Shown: positions 1 to 9,130, numbered from the stretch's first letter. The stretch: 39,157 nt of DNA from Sulfurimonas sp. (GCF_014859695.1 NZ_JACUTS010000015.1:1-39157), one strand, 5' to 3'. The notes: a model not told the origin generated them from the letters alone. Translations and numbers: made by a program.

Positions 1-51
1 AGAGTGCCTATTTTAGCCAAATAGTAGCGAAATAAAGCTAAAAAATGTATA

Positions 52-314
52 ATACCAAACTCAACTAACTATGCATACGCTAAACGATTGTATTGTATGT
101 CGATGCGAGGCACAACTTTGCAGGAACTACTGGTAGTTTCAAGAAGTTGTAACGACACAGCGGCGTACAATACAATCGCCCGAAGGGTAAAAGAGAAGCT
201 ATTATCTACTTCGTTGTATCTTTTTGGATTAACCGGTTAGTCCTGCAAAGATACGTCTCATAGCTAATAGCTTCTCTTTTATTTATCGTATATATAGTTA
301 GTTGAGCTTGGTAT
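52..314. repeat. Two-armed palindromic (BIME/MITE-like) element upstream of trpS
   Basis: A 263-bp element is bounded by 21-bp inverted repeats, 52-72 and 294-314, with one mismatch. Inside are two long hairpins: arm A (85-102 with 161-178, two G:T mismatches) and arm B (189-204 with 265-280, perfect 16 bp), joined by a mini-hairpin CCC-GAA-GGG (179-187). Each arm has a second stem at its tip: 112-118/144-150 with 125-130/133-138 in A, and 216-223/247-254 with 226-243 in B. The tip of A and the reverse complement of the tip of B are clearly related (both contain CTTTGCAGGA). It is therefore a symmetric pair of related hairpins, like two REP units in a BIME. No ORF is evident in it. An unknown structured RNA is the alternative. 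Confidence 0.75.
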
Positions 315-354
315 AATACCACAAATAAAATTTAGAAATTTTTGGAGTAGCTAC

Positions 355-1320
355 ATGAGAGTTTTGACGGGAATTCAGCCATCGGGAGATCTTCATATCG
401 GGAATTATTTCGGTTCAATAAAGCAGATGGTAGAAGCTCAAAATGAGAGTCAGACTTTTGCTTTTATAGCAAACTACCATGCCATGACAAGCGTGAGCAA
501 CGGCAAACGTCTCGGTGAGCTTACAATGCAGTGTGCTACTGACTTTTTAGCTCTTGGCATTGACCCTAAAAAGTCAGTCTTTTGGGTTCAATCAGACGTA
601 AAAGAGGTGCTTGAACTTTACTGGGTTTTATCCTCCTTTACTCCGATGGGCTTACTTGAGAGAGCGCACAGCTACAAAGATAAAACGGCAAAGGGAATCG
701 CGGCAAACCACTCTCTTTTTTCATACCCTGTTTTAATGGCAGCGGATATACTGCTCTATGGCTCAGAGGTTGTTCCCGTCGGAAAAGACCAGATTCAACA
801 TGTTGAGATTGCCAGAGATATCGCTATCAAATTCAACAACCAATATGGAGATATTTTAACTATTCCAGAGTTTAGAGTTCAAGAAGAGGTACAAACCGTT
901 CCGGGAATTGACGGGCAGAAGATGTCAAAAAGCTACAAGAATGTCGTAAATATCTTCGGAGATGAGAAGAGCCAGCTAAAAACCATCAAAAAAATCGTCA
1001 CCGAAAATGTTGCCGTGGAAGAGCCAAAAGAGTATGAAACATGCAATGTTTACAATATGGCAAAACTCTTTTTAGAGGGAGAAAATCTAAAAGCGTTGCA
1101 AGAGCGCTACAAAAGAGGCGGCGAAGGGCACGGGCATTTTAAAGTCTATTTAGCAGAGGTTATGTGGGAGTACTTTAGAGAGTATAGAGAGAAAAGAGAG
1201 TACTTTGAAGCACATCAAGACGAGGTCAGAGATATTTTAGATATGGGTGCAATCAAGGCAAGAGAGGCAGCACTTCCCACCATCGAGAAGATAAGAAGCG
1301 CTACTGGGATAAAATACTAA
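355..1320 (+). CDS. trpS: Tryptophanyl-tRNA synthetase
   Basis: Class I aminoacyl-tRNA synthetase that charges tRNA-Trp in the cytoplasm. The 321-residue length is normal for bacterial TrpS. The N-terminus carries TGIQPSGDLHIGNYFG, which includes the HIGH-type signature (HIGN), and the KMSKS loop appears as GQKMSKSYKN near residue 190. The segment VGKDQIQHVE is typical of the Trp/Tyr synthetase fold. The ATG at 355 is preceded by GGAG (344-347) at good spacing. The gene is convergent with the cytochrome gene to the right, leaving only 5 bp between the stops. The nearest TATAAT upstream (312-317) straddles the right end of the palindromic element. Confidence 0.97.
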   Translation: MRVLTGIQPSGDLHIGNYFGSIKQMVEAQNESQTFAFIANYHAMTSVSNGKRLGELTMQCATDFLALGIDPKKSVFWVQSDVKEVLELYWVLSSFTPMGLLERAHSYKDKTAKGIAANHSLFSYPVLMAADILLYGSEVVPVGKDQIQHVEIARDIAIKFNNQYGDILTIPEFRVQEEVQTVPGIDGQKMSKSYKNVVNIFGDEKSQLKTIKKIVTENVAVEEPKEYETCNVYNMAKLFLEGENLKALQERYKRGGEGHGHFKVYLAEVMWEYFREYREKREYFEAHQDEVRDILDMGAIKAREAALPTIEKIRSATGIKY

Positions 1321-1325
1321 GTTTG

Positions 1326-2522
1326 CTATTTTAAAGATATTGATTTAGATGCTATAAAGAACTTTTGTGACCAGATAGGCTCTCTTAAATCGAGTAGCGA
1401 GTGGACTTCATTATTTACCAAACGGTAATAGAGTGTCACTTCAACTCTGTCTGCTCCTCTTTGAACCGGAGTTTTTAGCACTCTTTTTCCATTAGCAGGC
1501 ACACTTAAATCATCTGAAGAGCTCACGGCAAGGTGCGGAATTGTCGCTTTGCCTCTTTTGTCTTTATAGTAAGTCGTCAAAGAGAGTGCTTTTGTCTCTA
1601 AAACCTCATCGCTCTTCTTAAAAACAAGTTCTGCTATTATCTCTCTTGAACCAAATCCGCTAGGTATATTGTGTGGATTTGAATTTATTATAGATATAAA
1701 AACCTCTTTTTTCTTCTGCTCTACCTTTAAATCAAGTGCGCCCTCCCACATAGTATCGGTATGTGCGCCCGGAAATGCATGTCCTCTTACTTCTCTCTCT
1801 TTTGGCTTTTTGTTGTCTATTCTTAAAGTTGCCGCGATACCCTGTTTTTTTGACCCCATATGGCAATCAACACAAAGCTTGCCTCCATCAACATACTCTT
1901 TTTCCATATTTACAAAAACAAAATCAGAGGCAGATCTGTCGTTTGCATGACATACGAAACAGAGCTTATTGGGGTCTTTATCCATATACTCCCTATGCTC
2001 AACTTTATGATACGGAGACATTGCGTCGTCAAAAGGTCCTACCATAACACCGGATTTTGTCCACTCTACGCGGTTTATTCCTCTGACCGTCTCATCTTTG
2101 TCAGAGTATATTGCACCTATATTATGACAAACTACACAATTGATACCTTCGCTTATAACATCGCTCTCTAAGGCTTTTTCTACTTCTGAATCTTTATCAA
2201 GCCCCATAACGGCTATGATCTCATGCTCAATACCGGTACTTGTTACAGATATTCTTGGATTGTGACATGTCGCACACTGAACCTGCACACCGCTTAGGCT
2301 TTTTCTTGTTTTCTTGCTTACATAATCCGTAGTCGCTCTAAAGTACTCATTGTTTTCATAATGACTTTTTGCATGCCAAGAGTGCTCCCACTCATTTACT
2401 ATATGAAGATGGCATGCTTTGCATTTTGTAGAATCACTAAATCTATCGTCTACCTCAACCGGCTCTGCTGCGAATAGAGTTGATATCGATATAGCAGCAA
2501 TGATTAATAATTTTTTTTTCAA
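1326..2522 (-). CDS. Periplasmic pentaheme cytochrome c (cytochrome c554-like)
   Basis: A 398-residue secreted multiheme cytochrome c, presumably an electron carrier or reductase in the periplasm. The N-terminus is a clear signal peptide (MKKKLLIIAAISISTLFAAE). Five covalent heme motifs are visible: CKACH, CATCH, CVVCH, CFVCH and CVDCH, with further histidines able to act as axial ligands (for example WEHSWHAKSH). The C-terminal third lacks heme motifs and has the GHAFPG...NPHNIPSGFGSRE pattern seen in cytochrome c554-type proteins with a beta-rich tail. The start is TTG at 2522 with GAGG five bases upstream. It begins one base after the argF stop, so the two are probably co-transcribed, although argF gives no hint of function. 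The electron partner is unknown. Confidence 0.85.
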   Translation of the reverse strand: MKKKLLIIAAISISTLFAAEPVEVDDRFSDSTKCKACHLHIVNEWEHSWHAKSHYENNEYFRATTDYVSKKTRKSLSGVQVQCATCHNPRISVTSTGIEHEIIAVMGLDKDSEVEKALESDVISEGINCVVCHNIGAIYSDKDETVRGINRVEWTKSGVMVGPFDDAMSPYHKVEHREYMDKDPNKLCFVCHANDRSASDFVFVNMEKEYVDGGKLCVDCHMGSKKQGIAATLRIDNKKPKEREVRGHAFPGAHTDTMWEGALDLKVEQKKKEVFISIINSNPHNIPSGFGSREIIAELVFKKSDEVLETKALSLTTYYKDKRGKATIPHLAVSSSDDLSVPANGKRVLKTPVQRGADRVEVTLYYRLVNNEVHSLLDLREPIWSQKFFIASKSISLK

Positions 2523-2523
2523 T

Positions 2524-3447
2524 TTATCCTCTTTTCCTATCTAACCAGACCATCAACCCTTTTTGGGCATGAAGTCTGTTCTCGGCCTCTTTAAAGACTA
2601 TCTCTGAGTGTTTTTCAAAAAGTTCTTCGCTCACCTCTAAACCTCTATAAGCAGGAAGACAGTGTAAAAACCTAGCTCCATCCTGCGCAAGAGACATCAT
2701 CGCATCATCAACCATAAAACCTTTAAAAGTCGTGATGCGCTCCTCTTTTTCACTCTCCTGCCCCATGGAAACCCATGTGTCGGTCGTAACGACAGTCGCA
2801 CCGGCAACTGCCTTTTCTGGGTCATTCATAACTTTTATAACCGCCCCGCTCTCTTTAGCAAAAGCAAGAGTCTCTTCAAGTACTCCGCTATCCGGCTCAT
2901 AACCTTTGGGAGTAGCTATACGAAGCTCAAAACCAAGCTTTGCGGCAAGCATCATCCATGAGTGAGTCATATTGTTTCCATCACCCACGTATGCAGCCAC
3001 TATGTTTTTATCCATACCGTACTCTACTAAAGTCATATAGTCAGCGAGAAGTTGTACGGGATGATATGAGTCTGTAAGTCCATTTATAACAGGAACTTTT
3101 GAGTAGTGTGCAAACTCCTCTATCATGGAGTGCTCGAAGGTTCTTATCATTACCATATCGCACATGCTTGAAATAACACGTGCCGTATCTTTTATGGGCT
3201 CGCCTCTGCCTAGATGGATATCACGGTTTGAGAGAAAAAGTGCATGACCGCCGAGCTGAAACATTCCAGCCTCAAAGCTGACGCGCGTTCTTGTAGAACT
3301 TTTCTCAAATATCATAGCAAGCGTTTGATTTTTAAGCTCTTGATTGTAAATTTTTGCTTTTAAATTTTTCTTGATGGAGAGTCCTGTCTCGATAATCTCA
3401 AGAATCTCCTCTTTTGTAAAATCTTTTAGTGTTAAAAAATGTCTCAA
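2524..3447 (-). CDS. argF: Ornithine carbamoyltransferase
   Basis: Transfers the carbamoyl group from carbamoyl phosphate to ornithine, giving citrulline in arginine biosynthesis. Visible motifs are [12 protein letters not shown] (carbamoyl-phosphate binding STRT), [40 protein letters not shown] and [10 protein letters not shown] (catalytic HCLP). I place the start at TTG 3447, giving 307 residues starting at RHFLTLKDF, the usual family length. An AAGG lies six bases upstream of it. In-frame starts further upstream (ATG 3483, TTG 3492) have no ribosome binding site and would add an atypical N-terminus. The cytochrome gene follows after one base. Confidence 0.95.
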   Translation of the reverse strand: MRHFLTLKDFTKEEILEIIETGLSIKKNLKAKIYNQELKNQTLAMIFEKSSTRTRVSFEAGMFQLGGHALFLSNRDIHLGRGEPIKDTARVISSMCDMVMIRTFEHSMIEEFAHYSKVPVINGLTDSYHPVQLLADYMTLVEYGMDKNIVAAYVGDGNNMTHSWMMLAAKLGFELRIATPKGYEPDSGVLEETLAFAKESGAVIKVMNDPEKAVAGATVVTTDTWVSMGQESEKEERITTFKGFMVDDAMMSLAQDGARFLHCLPAYRGLEVSEELFEKHSEIVFKEAENRLHAQKGLMVWLDRKRG

Positions 3448-3583
3448 AATATGCCTTAAATTTTTTAAGATTTTCTGCCTCATTAGAGGCAAGCTTTAGT
3501 GTCATAGCGACTAGCGTAGCAAAACGGGCTTTGCTCATTTTGCGTTCAATAAGTTGTAAGCCGTAAGTTTATAGTAATTATCT

Positions 3584-4561
3584 TTAAGATTGCTTTTTTA
3601 ACATCTTTGCAACCTCTTTTGCGTGGTAGGAGATGATGATATCCGCACCTGCTCTCTTGAAAGCAATCATTGTCTCCATAACAACTCTCTCATAGTCAAT
3701 AAGCCCGTTCTTACCCGCCATCTTAAGCATCGCATACTCTCCACTTACATTGTAAACTGCCATCGGAAGAGATGTGTTGTCTTTTATCTCTCTTACTATG
3801 TCCAGGTACGCAAGAGCAGGTTTTACCATAAGTATATCAGCGCCCTGAAGCTCATCAGATATACTCTCCGCTACAGCCTCTCTTCTGTTTGCAGGATCCA
3901 TCTGGTAGGATGCACGGTCGCCGAAACTCGGAGTTGATTCTGCCACGTCACGGAAAGGTCCGTAGTACCCTGAAGCAAATTTTGTCGAATAGCTCATAAT
4001 AGGAAGGTTCTCATATCCCGCGCCATCAAGGGCGTCTCTGAGTGTAGCAATGATTCCGTCCATCATGCCAGATGGTGCTATCATGTCGGCACCCGCTTTT
4101 GCATGAACGACAGCCTGTTGTGCGGAAATTTTAAGTGTTGCATCATTGTTTACAGTTTCTAGTTTTTCATCAATAATCCCGCAGTGCCCATGATCCGTAT
4201 ATTCACAAAAACACAAATCGGTTACGACAAACATATCTGGATGTGCCTCTTTTACGGCGCGGATTGCTTTAGCGATGATTCCGTGTTCGCACAAAGAGTC
4301 TGAACCGATGGAGTCTTTTACATCAGGAATACCGAAGAGAATGATGGAGCAGAGTCCCAATTTTTTTATCTCGCCGCACTCTTTTAAAACCTCATCTATA
4401 CTCATCTGAAATACACCCGGCATAGACGCAACCTCTGTTTTAATCCCCTCGCCCGAACGGACAAAAAGCGGATAGATAAAATCATTCACAGTGACGTTCG
4501 TCTCACGCACAAGCGAGCGAAGATGGGAGTTGAGGCGGGTTCTACGAAATCTTTGAAACAT
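3584..4561 (-). CDS. hemB: Delta-aminolevulinic acid dehydratase (porphobilinogen synthase)
   Basis: Condenses two 5-aminolevulinate molecules to porphobilinogen in heme biosynthesis. The 325-residue protein shows the family hallmarks: the metal-binding stretch [15 protein letters not shown], the first Schiff-base lysine in [15 protein letters not shown], and the active-site lysine in [14 protein letters not shown]. It contains the cysteine-bearing (zinc-type) metal site rather than the aspartate-rich one. The start is ATG 4561. It is divergent from ribA, and the 69-bp gap between them must hold both promoters. Heme supply fits a genome that encodes multiheme cytochromes, but no special link to neighbours is visible. 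Confidence 0.97.
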   Translation of the reverse strand: MFQRFRRTRLNSHLRSLVRETNVTVNDFIYPLFVRSGEGIKTEVASMPGVFQMSIDEVLKECGEIKKLGLCSIILFGIPDVKDSIGSDSLCEHGIIAKAIRAVKEAHPDMFVVTDLCFCEYTDHGHCGIIDEKLETVNNDATLKISAQQAVVHAKAGADMIAPSGMMDGIIATLRDALDGAGYENLPIMSYSTKFASGYYGPFRDVAESTPSFGDRASYQMDPANRREAVAESISDELQGADILMVKPALAYLDIVREIKDNTSLPMAVYNVSGEYAMLKMAGKNGLIDYERVVMETMIAFKRAGADIIISYHAKEVAKMLKKQS

Positions 4562-4630
4562 TATTAAACCTTTTTAGCTATAATTTTGAAAATATTTTAC
4601 CGTCTTAAAGTAAAAAACAGGGCATTTTAA

Positions 4631-5194
4631 TTGAATATAAAAATTTCAGAAGTAGCAAATTTGCCGACAGAGTTTGGTGATTTTAAAGTTAAAGTCTTCA
4701 AAGAGGGTCACAAAGAGCATCTTGTCATTTTCAAAGAGAAGCTAGAAGAAATTCCAGTAGTAAGAGTACATTCGGAGTGTCTAACCGGCGATGCAATAGG
4801 AAGCCTCAAGTGTGACTGCGGAGCACAGTTAGAGTACGCTCTCATTATGGCGTCTCAAACAAACGGAATGGTTATTTACCTCAGACAAGAGGGAAGAAAC
4901 ATAGGACTTTTAAACAAGATAAACGCCTATGCGCTACAGGACGTGGGGTTCGACACCATAGAGGCAAACCATCAACTTGGGTTTGAAACAGATGAGAGAA
5001 CTTATGAAATGGTAACTTTTATTCTTCACTACTTCAATATAGACAGGATTAAACTCTTAACGAACAACCCAGACAAAATAAAATCGATAAGCGGTATTGA
5101 GATAGTAGAGCGCATTCCAATTATCATGAAATCAAACCCTCACAACGAAGCATATTTAAACGTAAAAAAAGAGGGCATGGGGCATCTGCTTTAA
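4631..5194 (+). CDS. ribA: GTP cyclohydrolase II
   Basis: First committed enzyme of riboflavin synthesis, opening GTP to a diaminopyrimidine with release of formate. The 187-residue protein is a stand-alone RibA without the RibB domain found in bifunctional versions. Motifs: [20 protein letters not shown] with the three zinc-ligand cysteines, [20 protein letters not shown], then a [13 protein letters not shown] segment and LLTNNPDKI. The start is TTG at 4631, preceded by AGGG. A TATAAT at 4579-4584 on the plus strand is a plausible -10 box. It is followed after 16 bp by rsmG and probably heads an operon. Confidence 0.95.
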   Translation: MNIKISEVANLPTEFGDFKVKVFKEGHKEHLVIFKEKLEEIPVVRVHSECLTGDAIGSLKCDCGAQLEYALIMASQTNGMVIYLRQEGRNIGLLNKINAYALQDVGFDTIEANHQLGFETDERTYEMVTFILHYFNIDRIKLLTNNPDKIKSISGIEIVERIPIIMKSNPHNEAYLNVKKEGMGHLL

Positions 5195-5210
5195 AAAAAA
5201 GGATACATTT

Positions 5211-5792
5211 TTGAATTTAAAATCACTGCTCCTAGAGCAAAAGATTGCGTTGCCCGATAACTTTTTTGACAATATCGCCAAATATAAAGAGCACCTCTTT
5301 AAGTGGAACAAAGTACACAACCTAACGGGTGCCAAAGATGAAAAAACCGTAGATAAGTTTATCTACGACTCCATATTTCCTATAACCTTTTTGCCAAAGT
5401 GCAAAAATCTTCTTGATATCGGCACAGGAGCCGGCTTTCCGGGGTTAATCCTAGCCATGGGACTTCCCAATACTGAAGTTACGCTTGTTGAACCTCTGGC
5501 AAAGAGAGCAAGTTTTTTGCAGTTTATCAAGGCGGATTTGAATCTTGCAAATGTTCGAGTTGTCAAAAAAAGAGTCGAAGAGATGCCGAGTGAAATTTTT
5601 GATCTTGTAACCTCAAGAGCCGTTACCGATACCCAGATGCTTTTAAAGTTGAGCGAGAACTTTAGAGACAAAAACTCAAAACTTCTTTTTTATAAAGGAG
5701 AGAGAGTGTATGATGAAGTTTCACAAAATATAAAACACAGAGTAATAAAAACAGAAAATAGACACTATTTGCTTATTGGGGAAGATGTATGA
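5211..5792 (+). CDS. rsmG: 16S rRNA (guanine-N7) methyltransferase RsmG
   Basis: Uses S-adenosylmethionine to methylate N7 of G527 in 16S rRNA. The 193-residue protein has the N-terminal [10 protein letters not shown] motif and the SAM-binding glycine loop [19 protein letters not shown], followed by [12 protein letters not shown] and SRAV, all typical of RsmG (formerly GidB). The start is TTG 5211 with AAGGA upstream. Its stop overlaps the ATG of the next gene by four bases (ATGA at 5789-5792), which suggests translational coupling in a ribA-rsmG-PP0621 operon. Confidence 0.95.
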   Translation: MNLKSLLLEQKIALPDNFFDNIAKYKEHLFKWNKVHNLTGAKDEKTVDKFIYDSIFPITFLPKCKNLLDIGTGAGFPGLILAMGLPNTEVTLVEPLAKRASFLQFIKADLNLANVRVVKKRVEEMPSEIFDLVTSRAVTDTQMLLKLSENFRDKNSKLLFYKGERVYDEVSQNIKHRVIKTENRHYLLIGEDV

Positions 5793-6019
5793 TACTAAAA
5801 ATTTTACTTGTAGTGGGCGTTATTGCGTTCGTCTACTTTATGTTTATCAAAAAAAGACCGACTATAGCAGAGTCAAAAGATGAGCAAAAAAAAGAGAAAC
5901 CACAAAGTAGTGAGATGGTGGAGTGCCCATCATGCGGCGTCTACTGCTCACTGGATGATGCGATTTTAAGTAGCGGCAAATATTACTGCTCAAAAGAGTG
6001 TGTGGAGAAGAAAAGTTGA
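5789..6019 (+). CDS. Small membrane-anchored zinc-ribbon protein (PP0621-like)
   Basis: A 76-residue protein with one N-terminal membrane helix ([19 protein letters not shown]), a charged linker and a C-terminal Cys-rich module: CPSC...C...YYCSKEC. The pairs of cysteines suggest a small zinc-binding ribbon or treble-clef fold facing the cytoplasm. This matches the general layout of the PP0621 family of uncharacterised proteins. It overlaps rsmG by 4 bp and the next gene by 4 bp, so it sits inside one transcription unit. The biochemical role is unknown. Confidence 0.8.
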   Translation: MILKILLVVGVIAFVYFMFIKKRPTIAESKDEQKKEKPQSSEMVECPSCGVYCSLDDAILSSGKYYCSKECVEKKS

Positions 6020-6411
6020 TATTTTTCGGACATAGATTTTTAAAAAACGAAAACTTCTACCATATTTTTGATATAGACTCCATTCTCCATACTCCGCCCT
6101 CTTCTACCATCTACGTAGAGTTTGATGAAAAAAATCTAGACATCATCAATCATGCCGTTATAAACTCTCTCAAAGTTGCCATATTTGCAAAAAATATAAG
6201 AGAGATACTTTATGCATCTTCTCTTGGCGCTTCATATATCGTGGTAGAAAAAGAGCTTGCAAAGAGCGCCCAAAACATTGCAGAGAACTATCTTTTTGAC
6301 GCAAAAATATTGGCTCTTACAGAAAATGAAGATGAGATTGAGGAGCTTGCTCTTCTGGGTGTTGATGGAGCAATCTTCTCTAACGCAATTATAAAAATTT
6401 CATCTTCATGA
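6016..6411 (+). CDS. Conserved hypothetical protein of the ribA-rsmG operon
   Basis: I do not recognise a named family. From the TTG at 6016 the product is 131 residues starting [20 protein letters not shown]. It has alternating beta and alpha segments and a hydrophobic core reminiscent of a small Rossmann-like or NAD-binding-like fold (VAIFAKNIREILYASSLGASYIVV). There is no signal peptide or membrane helix. I prefer TTG 6016 over GTG 5998 because GGAG lies about nine bases before it and the overlap with the previous stop (TTGA) is of the coupled type seen twice in this operon. The gene ends 28 bp before the sensor-like gene. Confidence 0.7.
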   Translation: MIFFGHRFLKNENFYHIFDIDSILHTPPSSTIYVEFDEKNLDIINHAVINSLKVAIFAKNIREILYASSLGASYIVVEKELAKSAQNIAENYLFDAKILALTENEDEIEELALLGVDGAIFSNAIIKISSS

Positions 6412-6439
6412 TACAAAAATACTAAATACGGGAGGAATT

Positions 6440-6877
6440 GTGAAAAGTTTTTTAAATGACAAAATTTTAAAGACTATCCCCGTTGTATTTTTAATCGCTA
6501 TTCTGCTTAAAATTACCTACTCTTACTTTGAGGCAAAAGAGAGGGAGTACGAATTTGCAAAAAAAGAGGCTGAAGTTTTAAACAGCTATGTAATTGAGAG
6601 CAGATACTACTACCAGAAGCTTTTTTTAAACGGCAATCTTGAGATAAACGAAAAGACTCTTCCGGCACTTCCTGCTTTTAGTTCTCCCATAATATCTGAA
6701 AATTTTTCTAAAAACAATCCTCTCAACATAAGCGTAAAAACAGTCTCAGACAGAGCTAGAAATGCTAAAAATCAAGCCGATAAAGATGAGCTAAAAGCTA
6801 TAGAGTTTTTCAAAAAAAACAGAGATGAGACTGCCTATTTTAGCAATGGAAGGTGGCAGAGAAGACAAAAGAGTTAA
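6440..6877 (+). CDS. Truncated membrane sensor protein, N-terminal part of a split GGDEF/EAL gene
   Basis: A 145-residue product with a membrane helix (residues about 12-30, IPVVFLIAILLKITYSY), then the start of a periplasmic DUF3365/Tll0287-type sensor domain. Characteristic stretches are KTLPALPAFSS and VKTVSDRARNAKNQADKDEL. In the family the domain normally continues to a CxxCH-type segment and a second membrane helix before the signalling domains. Here it stops abruptly after YFSNG, followed by a basic tail (RWQRRQKS). The GGDEF/EAL gene begins 25 bp before this stop in another frame. The GTG start at 6440 has a strong GGAGG. I infer an internal deletion that removed the sensor C-terminus and shifted the frame. 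Domain naming is from memory of the family. Confidence 0.65.
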   Translation: MKSFLNDKILKTIPVVFLIAILLKITYSYFEAKEREYEFAKKEAEVLNSYVIESRYYYQKLFLNGNLEINEKTLPALPAFSSPIISENFSKNNPLNISVKTVSDRARNAKNQADKDELKAIEFFKKNRDETAYFSNGRWQRRQKS

Positions 6878-8112
6878 AAGACTCTTTTTTATATGACAGA
6901 CTGACTCATCTACCAAACAGACTGAAACTAATCGAAGATATTTCACAAAACAAAAATAGCAAATCACTACATCTTGCACTCATCAACGTAGATGCTTTTA
7001 AAGATATAAACGATCTCTACGGCTATGAGATAGGCGATGAGATTCTTATTCAAATAGCAAAACGCATTAGAGAAGTTTGCAAAGGTTCAAACTTTGTCTA
7101 CAAGTTGCCAAATGATGAGTTTGCGATATTTACAACCATGCCCATAAGCGATGAAGAGTTTTTTGTTACGATTAAAAAAATGCTTAGCACAATAAGCGAG
7201 ACAAAGTTTTTCGTAGCGGAGCAGTCAATATTTATAACATTTAGCTGCGGGATTGCCTCAAATCAAGAGTCGCTTTTAATCAAAACAAACACTGCTCTTC
7301 AAATCGCTAAAAAACACTCAAAAAGCATAGTTGTCTACAATGACTCACTTGATGCAAAGGAGCAGATTATAAAAAATATGGATGCTCTTTTGCTCCTTAA
7401 AAATGCCATAAAATACGACCTCATTACTCCATACTACCAACCCATCTATAACACCGGAACAAAAAAGATAGAGAAGTATGAGGCACTGGCAAGAATTATA
7501 ACAAGCAGCGGTGAAGTTATCGCACCTTTTGTCTTTTTGGATATTGCAGTAAAGTCGAAACTATACCCGGAGATAACAAAAGCCATAATTACAAAATCGT
7601 TTGAGTTTTTTAGAGATAAAAATTTAGAATTCTCCATAAATCTCTCTATCGTTGATATTCAAAGTAGAGAAATAATGAAATTTATCTTGAGCAAGATTCA
7701 AGAGTTTAGCCAGCCTCAAAGAGTGGTTTTTGAAATTCTTGAAAGCGACAAAATTGACGACTATGAAGAGATAAAAGGTTTTATAAAAGAGGTTAAAAAG
7801 TATGGCTGCAAAGTGGCGATTGATGATTTTGGAAGCGGATACTCCAACTTTTCGCATATCTTAGAGCTAAATGTTGATTATCTAAAAATTGATGCATCGC
7901 TCGTAAAGTTCGTTACCACCGATGAAAACTCAAGAGTTATAGTAAAAACCATTATAAACTTTGCTTCCAATCTAGGGCTTAAAACAATTGCCGAGTTTGT
8001 GGAAGACAGAGACTCTCTGGAACTTTTAGAGAAGATGGGAGTCGATTTTATTCAAGGATATTACGTCGGAAAACCCCAGAGCGGACTAAATAGCAATTTT
8101 GAATCTATATAA
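6853..8112 (+). CDS. Cyclic-di-GMP phosphodiesterase with degenerate GGDEF and intact EAL domain
   Basis: A 419-residue cytoplasmic protein. Residues about 5-20 hold the usual linker into a GGDEF domain (DSFLYDRLTHLPNR). The GGDEF signature is replaced by PNDEF, so cyclase activity is doubtful. The EAL domain from about residue 180 looks complete: YQPIY, YEALARI, the N of INLS, FEILES, AIDDFGSGYSN, LKID, AEFVE and QGYYVGKP. I therefore expect hydrolysis of c-di-GMP to pGpG. The only start is GTG 6853, with GGAAG directly against it, which is poor spacing. Expression may depend on coupling to the upstream fragment. It has lost its membrane sensor input. The 3' end overlaps alr by 8 bp. Confidence 0.8.
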   Translation: MAEKTKELKDSFLYDRLTHLPNRLKLIEDISQNKNSKSLHLALINVDAFKDINDLYGYEIGDEILIQIAKRIREVCKGSNFVYKLPNDEFAIFTTMPISDEEFFVTIKKMLSTISETKFFVAEQSIFITFSCGIASNQESLLIKTNTALQIAKKHSKSIVVYNDSLDAKEQIIKNMDALLLLKNAIKYDLITPYYQPIYNTGTKKIEKYEALARIITSSGEVIAPFVFLDIAVKSKLYPEITKAIITKSFEFFRDKNLEFSINLSIVDIQSREIMKFILSKIQEFSQPQRVVFEILESDKIDDYEEIKGFIKEVKKYGCKVAIDDFGSGYSNFSHILELNVDYLKIDASLVKFVTTDENSRVIVKTIINFASNLGLKTIAEFVEDRDSLELLEKMGVDFIQGYYVGKPQSGLNSNFESI

Positions 8113-9124
8113 CCACTCTTTTAATCTCAGGTTTTAGAGAGGTTAAAACCTCATAGCTGATTGTTTTTGCATACTTTGCCACCACTCTGGCATCACTAAA
8201 GACCAAAAGCTTCTCTTCGCAGCCGGCAAAAGTGCTATTGTCCATCGATATTCTGCCAAGAAGCTCGATACCCTCAGGCGTCTTGTACCCCTCTTTTGCG
8301 CAACATCTCAAAAAACCATCCCCATAACCAAACTCATAGTTGCCTATAATGCAATCAGATGCAGCGGTATACTCTCCGCCGTAACCTACTCTCTCCCCCA
8401 CCTTTAGCTCTCTTTGAGATATTTTATCTGCCCAAAGAGATAAAACAGGCTTGAGCTTCTCCATATGTAGCGCTTCTGGCAGCTCTAAGCATCCATAAGC
8501 GGCTATGCCGACCCTTGCCATATCTTCGTCAAAACTCTCATGTCTAAAGAGAGAGGCAGAGTTAGAGGAGTGAAACCGAAGCGTGCCAAAACCGTACTTT
8601 TGAGAGAGTCTTTGTGACTCCTCTTTTACTGTTTTAAAGTTCTCTTTTTGCCAAAACCACTCGCTTGTAAGCTCATCGGCGCTTCTGTGGTGGGTAAAGA
8701 CCGCTTCAAGAACCAGTTTTGCATCTTTTATTTTTACAAAAGCCTCTTCAAGCTCATTTATGTCTATGCCGTTGCGGTGCATTCCGGTATCTACTTTTAA
8801 CTCAACCCTGCAGCCCTGAGGGAATCTCTCGATGCTATTTATATCATTGATTGTATATCTTATTTTATCGTTCTTTGAGAGAGGAATCTCTGCCAAGACT
8901 AAGATATATTCAAAAAAATCGCAGACTGCCTCAGCCTCTTTTGCTGTGCGCACGACTGCTTTTTTGACTCCGCCCTCTTTTGCCAAAGATGCCATCTCCA
9001 AAAGTCCATGTCCGTACGCATTATCTTTCAAAACAAGAGCTATTTTATCTCTTCCTTTGGTACTTTTAGCGATAATATCGAGATTATTAAAAAAATTGTT
9101 TTTATTTAAAATTATGTAAGCCAT
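8105..9124 (-). CDS. alr: Alanine racemase
   Basis: PLP enzyme that makes D-alanine for peptidoglycan. The 339-residue length is on the short side, as in Campylobacterota. The PLP lysine lies in LVLKDNAYGHG near residue 33. The substrate-binding segment KVDTGMHRNGID, the second catalytic tyrosine region (VGYGGEYTA) and NYEFGYGDGF are present. The start is ATG 9124. A TATAAT on the minus strand at 9136-9131 lies so close to the ATG that the transcript may be leaderless. It is divergent from aguA across only 16 bp and convergent with the phosphodiesterase gene. Confidence 0.93.
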   Translation of the reverse strand: MAYIILNKNNFFNNLDIIAKSTKGRDKIALVLKDNAYGHGLLEMASLAKEGGVKKAVVRTAKEAEAVCDFFEYILVLAEIPLSKNDKIRYTINDINSIERFPQGCRVELKVDTGMHRNGIDINELEEAFVKIKDAKLVLEAVFTHHRSADELTSEWFWQKENFKTVKEESQRLSQKYGFGTLRFHSSNSASLFRHESFDEDMARVGIAAYGCLELPEALHMEKLKPVLSLWADKISQRELKVGERVGYGGEYTAASDCIIGNYEFGYGDGFLRCCAKEGYKTPEGIELLGRISMDNSTFAGCEEKLLVFSDARVVAKYAKTISYEVLTSLKPEIKRVVI

Positions 9125-9130
9125 AAGGGA

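Noticed and set aside
1669-2171. Three overlapping open frames on the plus strand opposite the cytochrome gene
   Set aside because: They lie antisense to a gene with five intact heme motifs, show no ribosome binding sites and have no recognisable domains.
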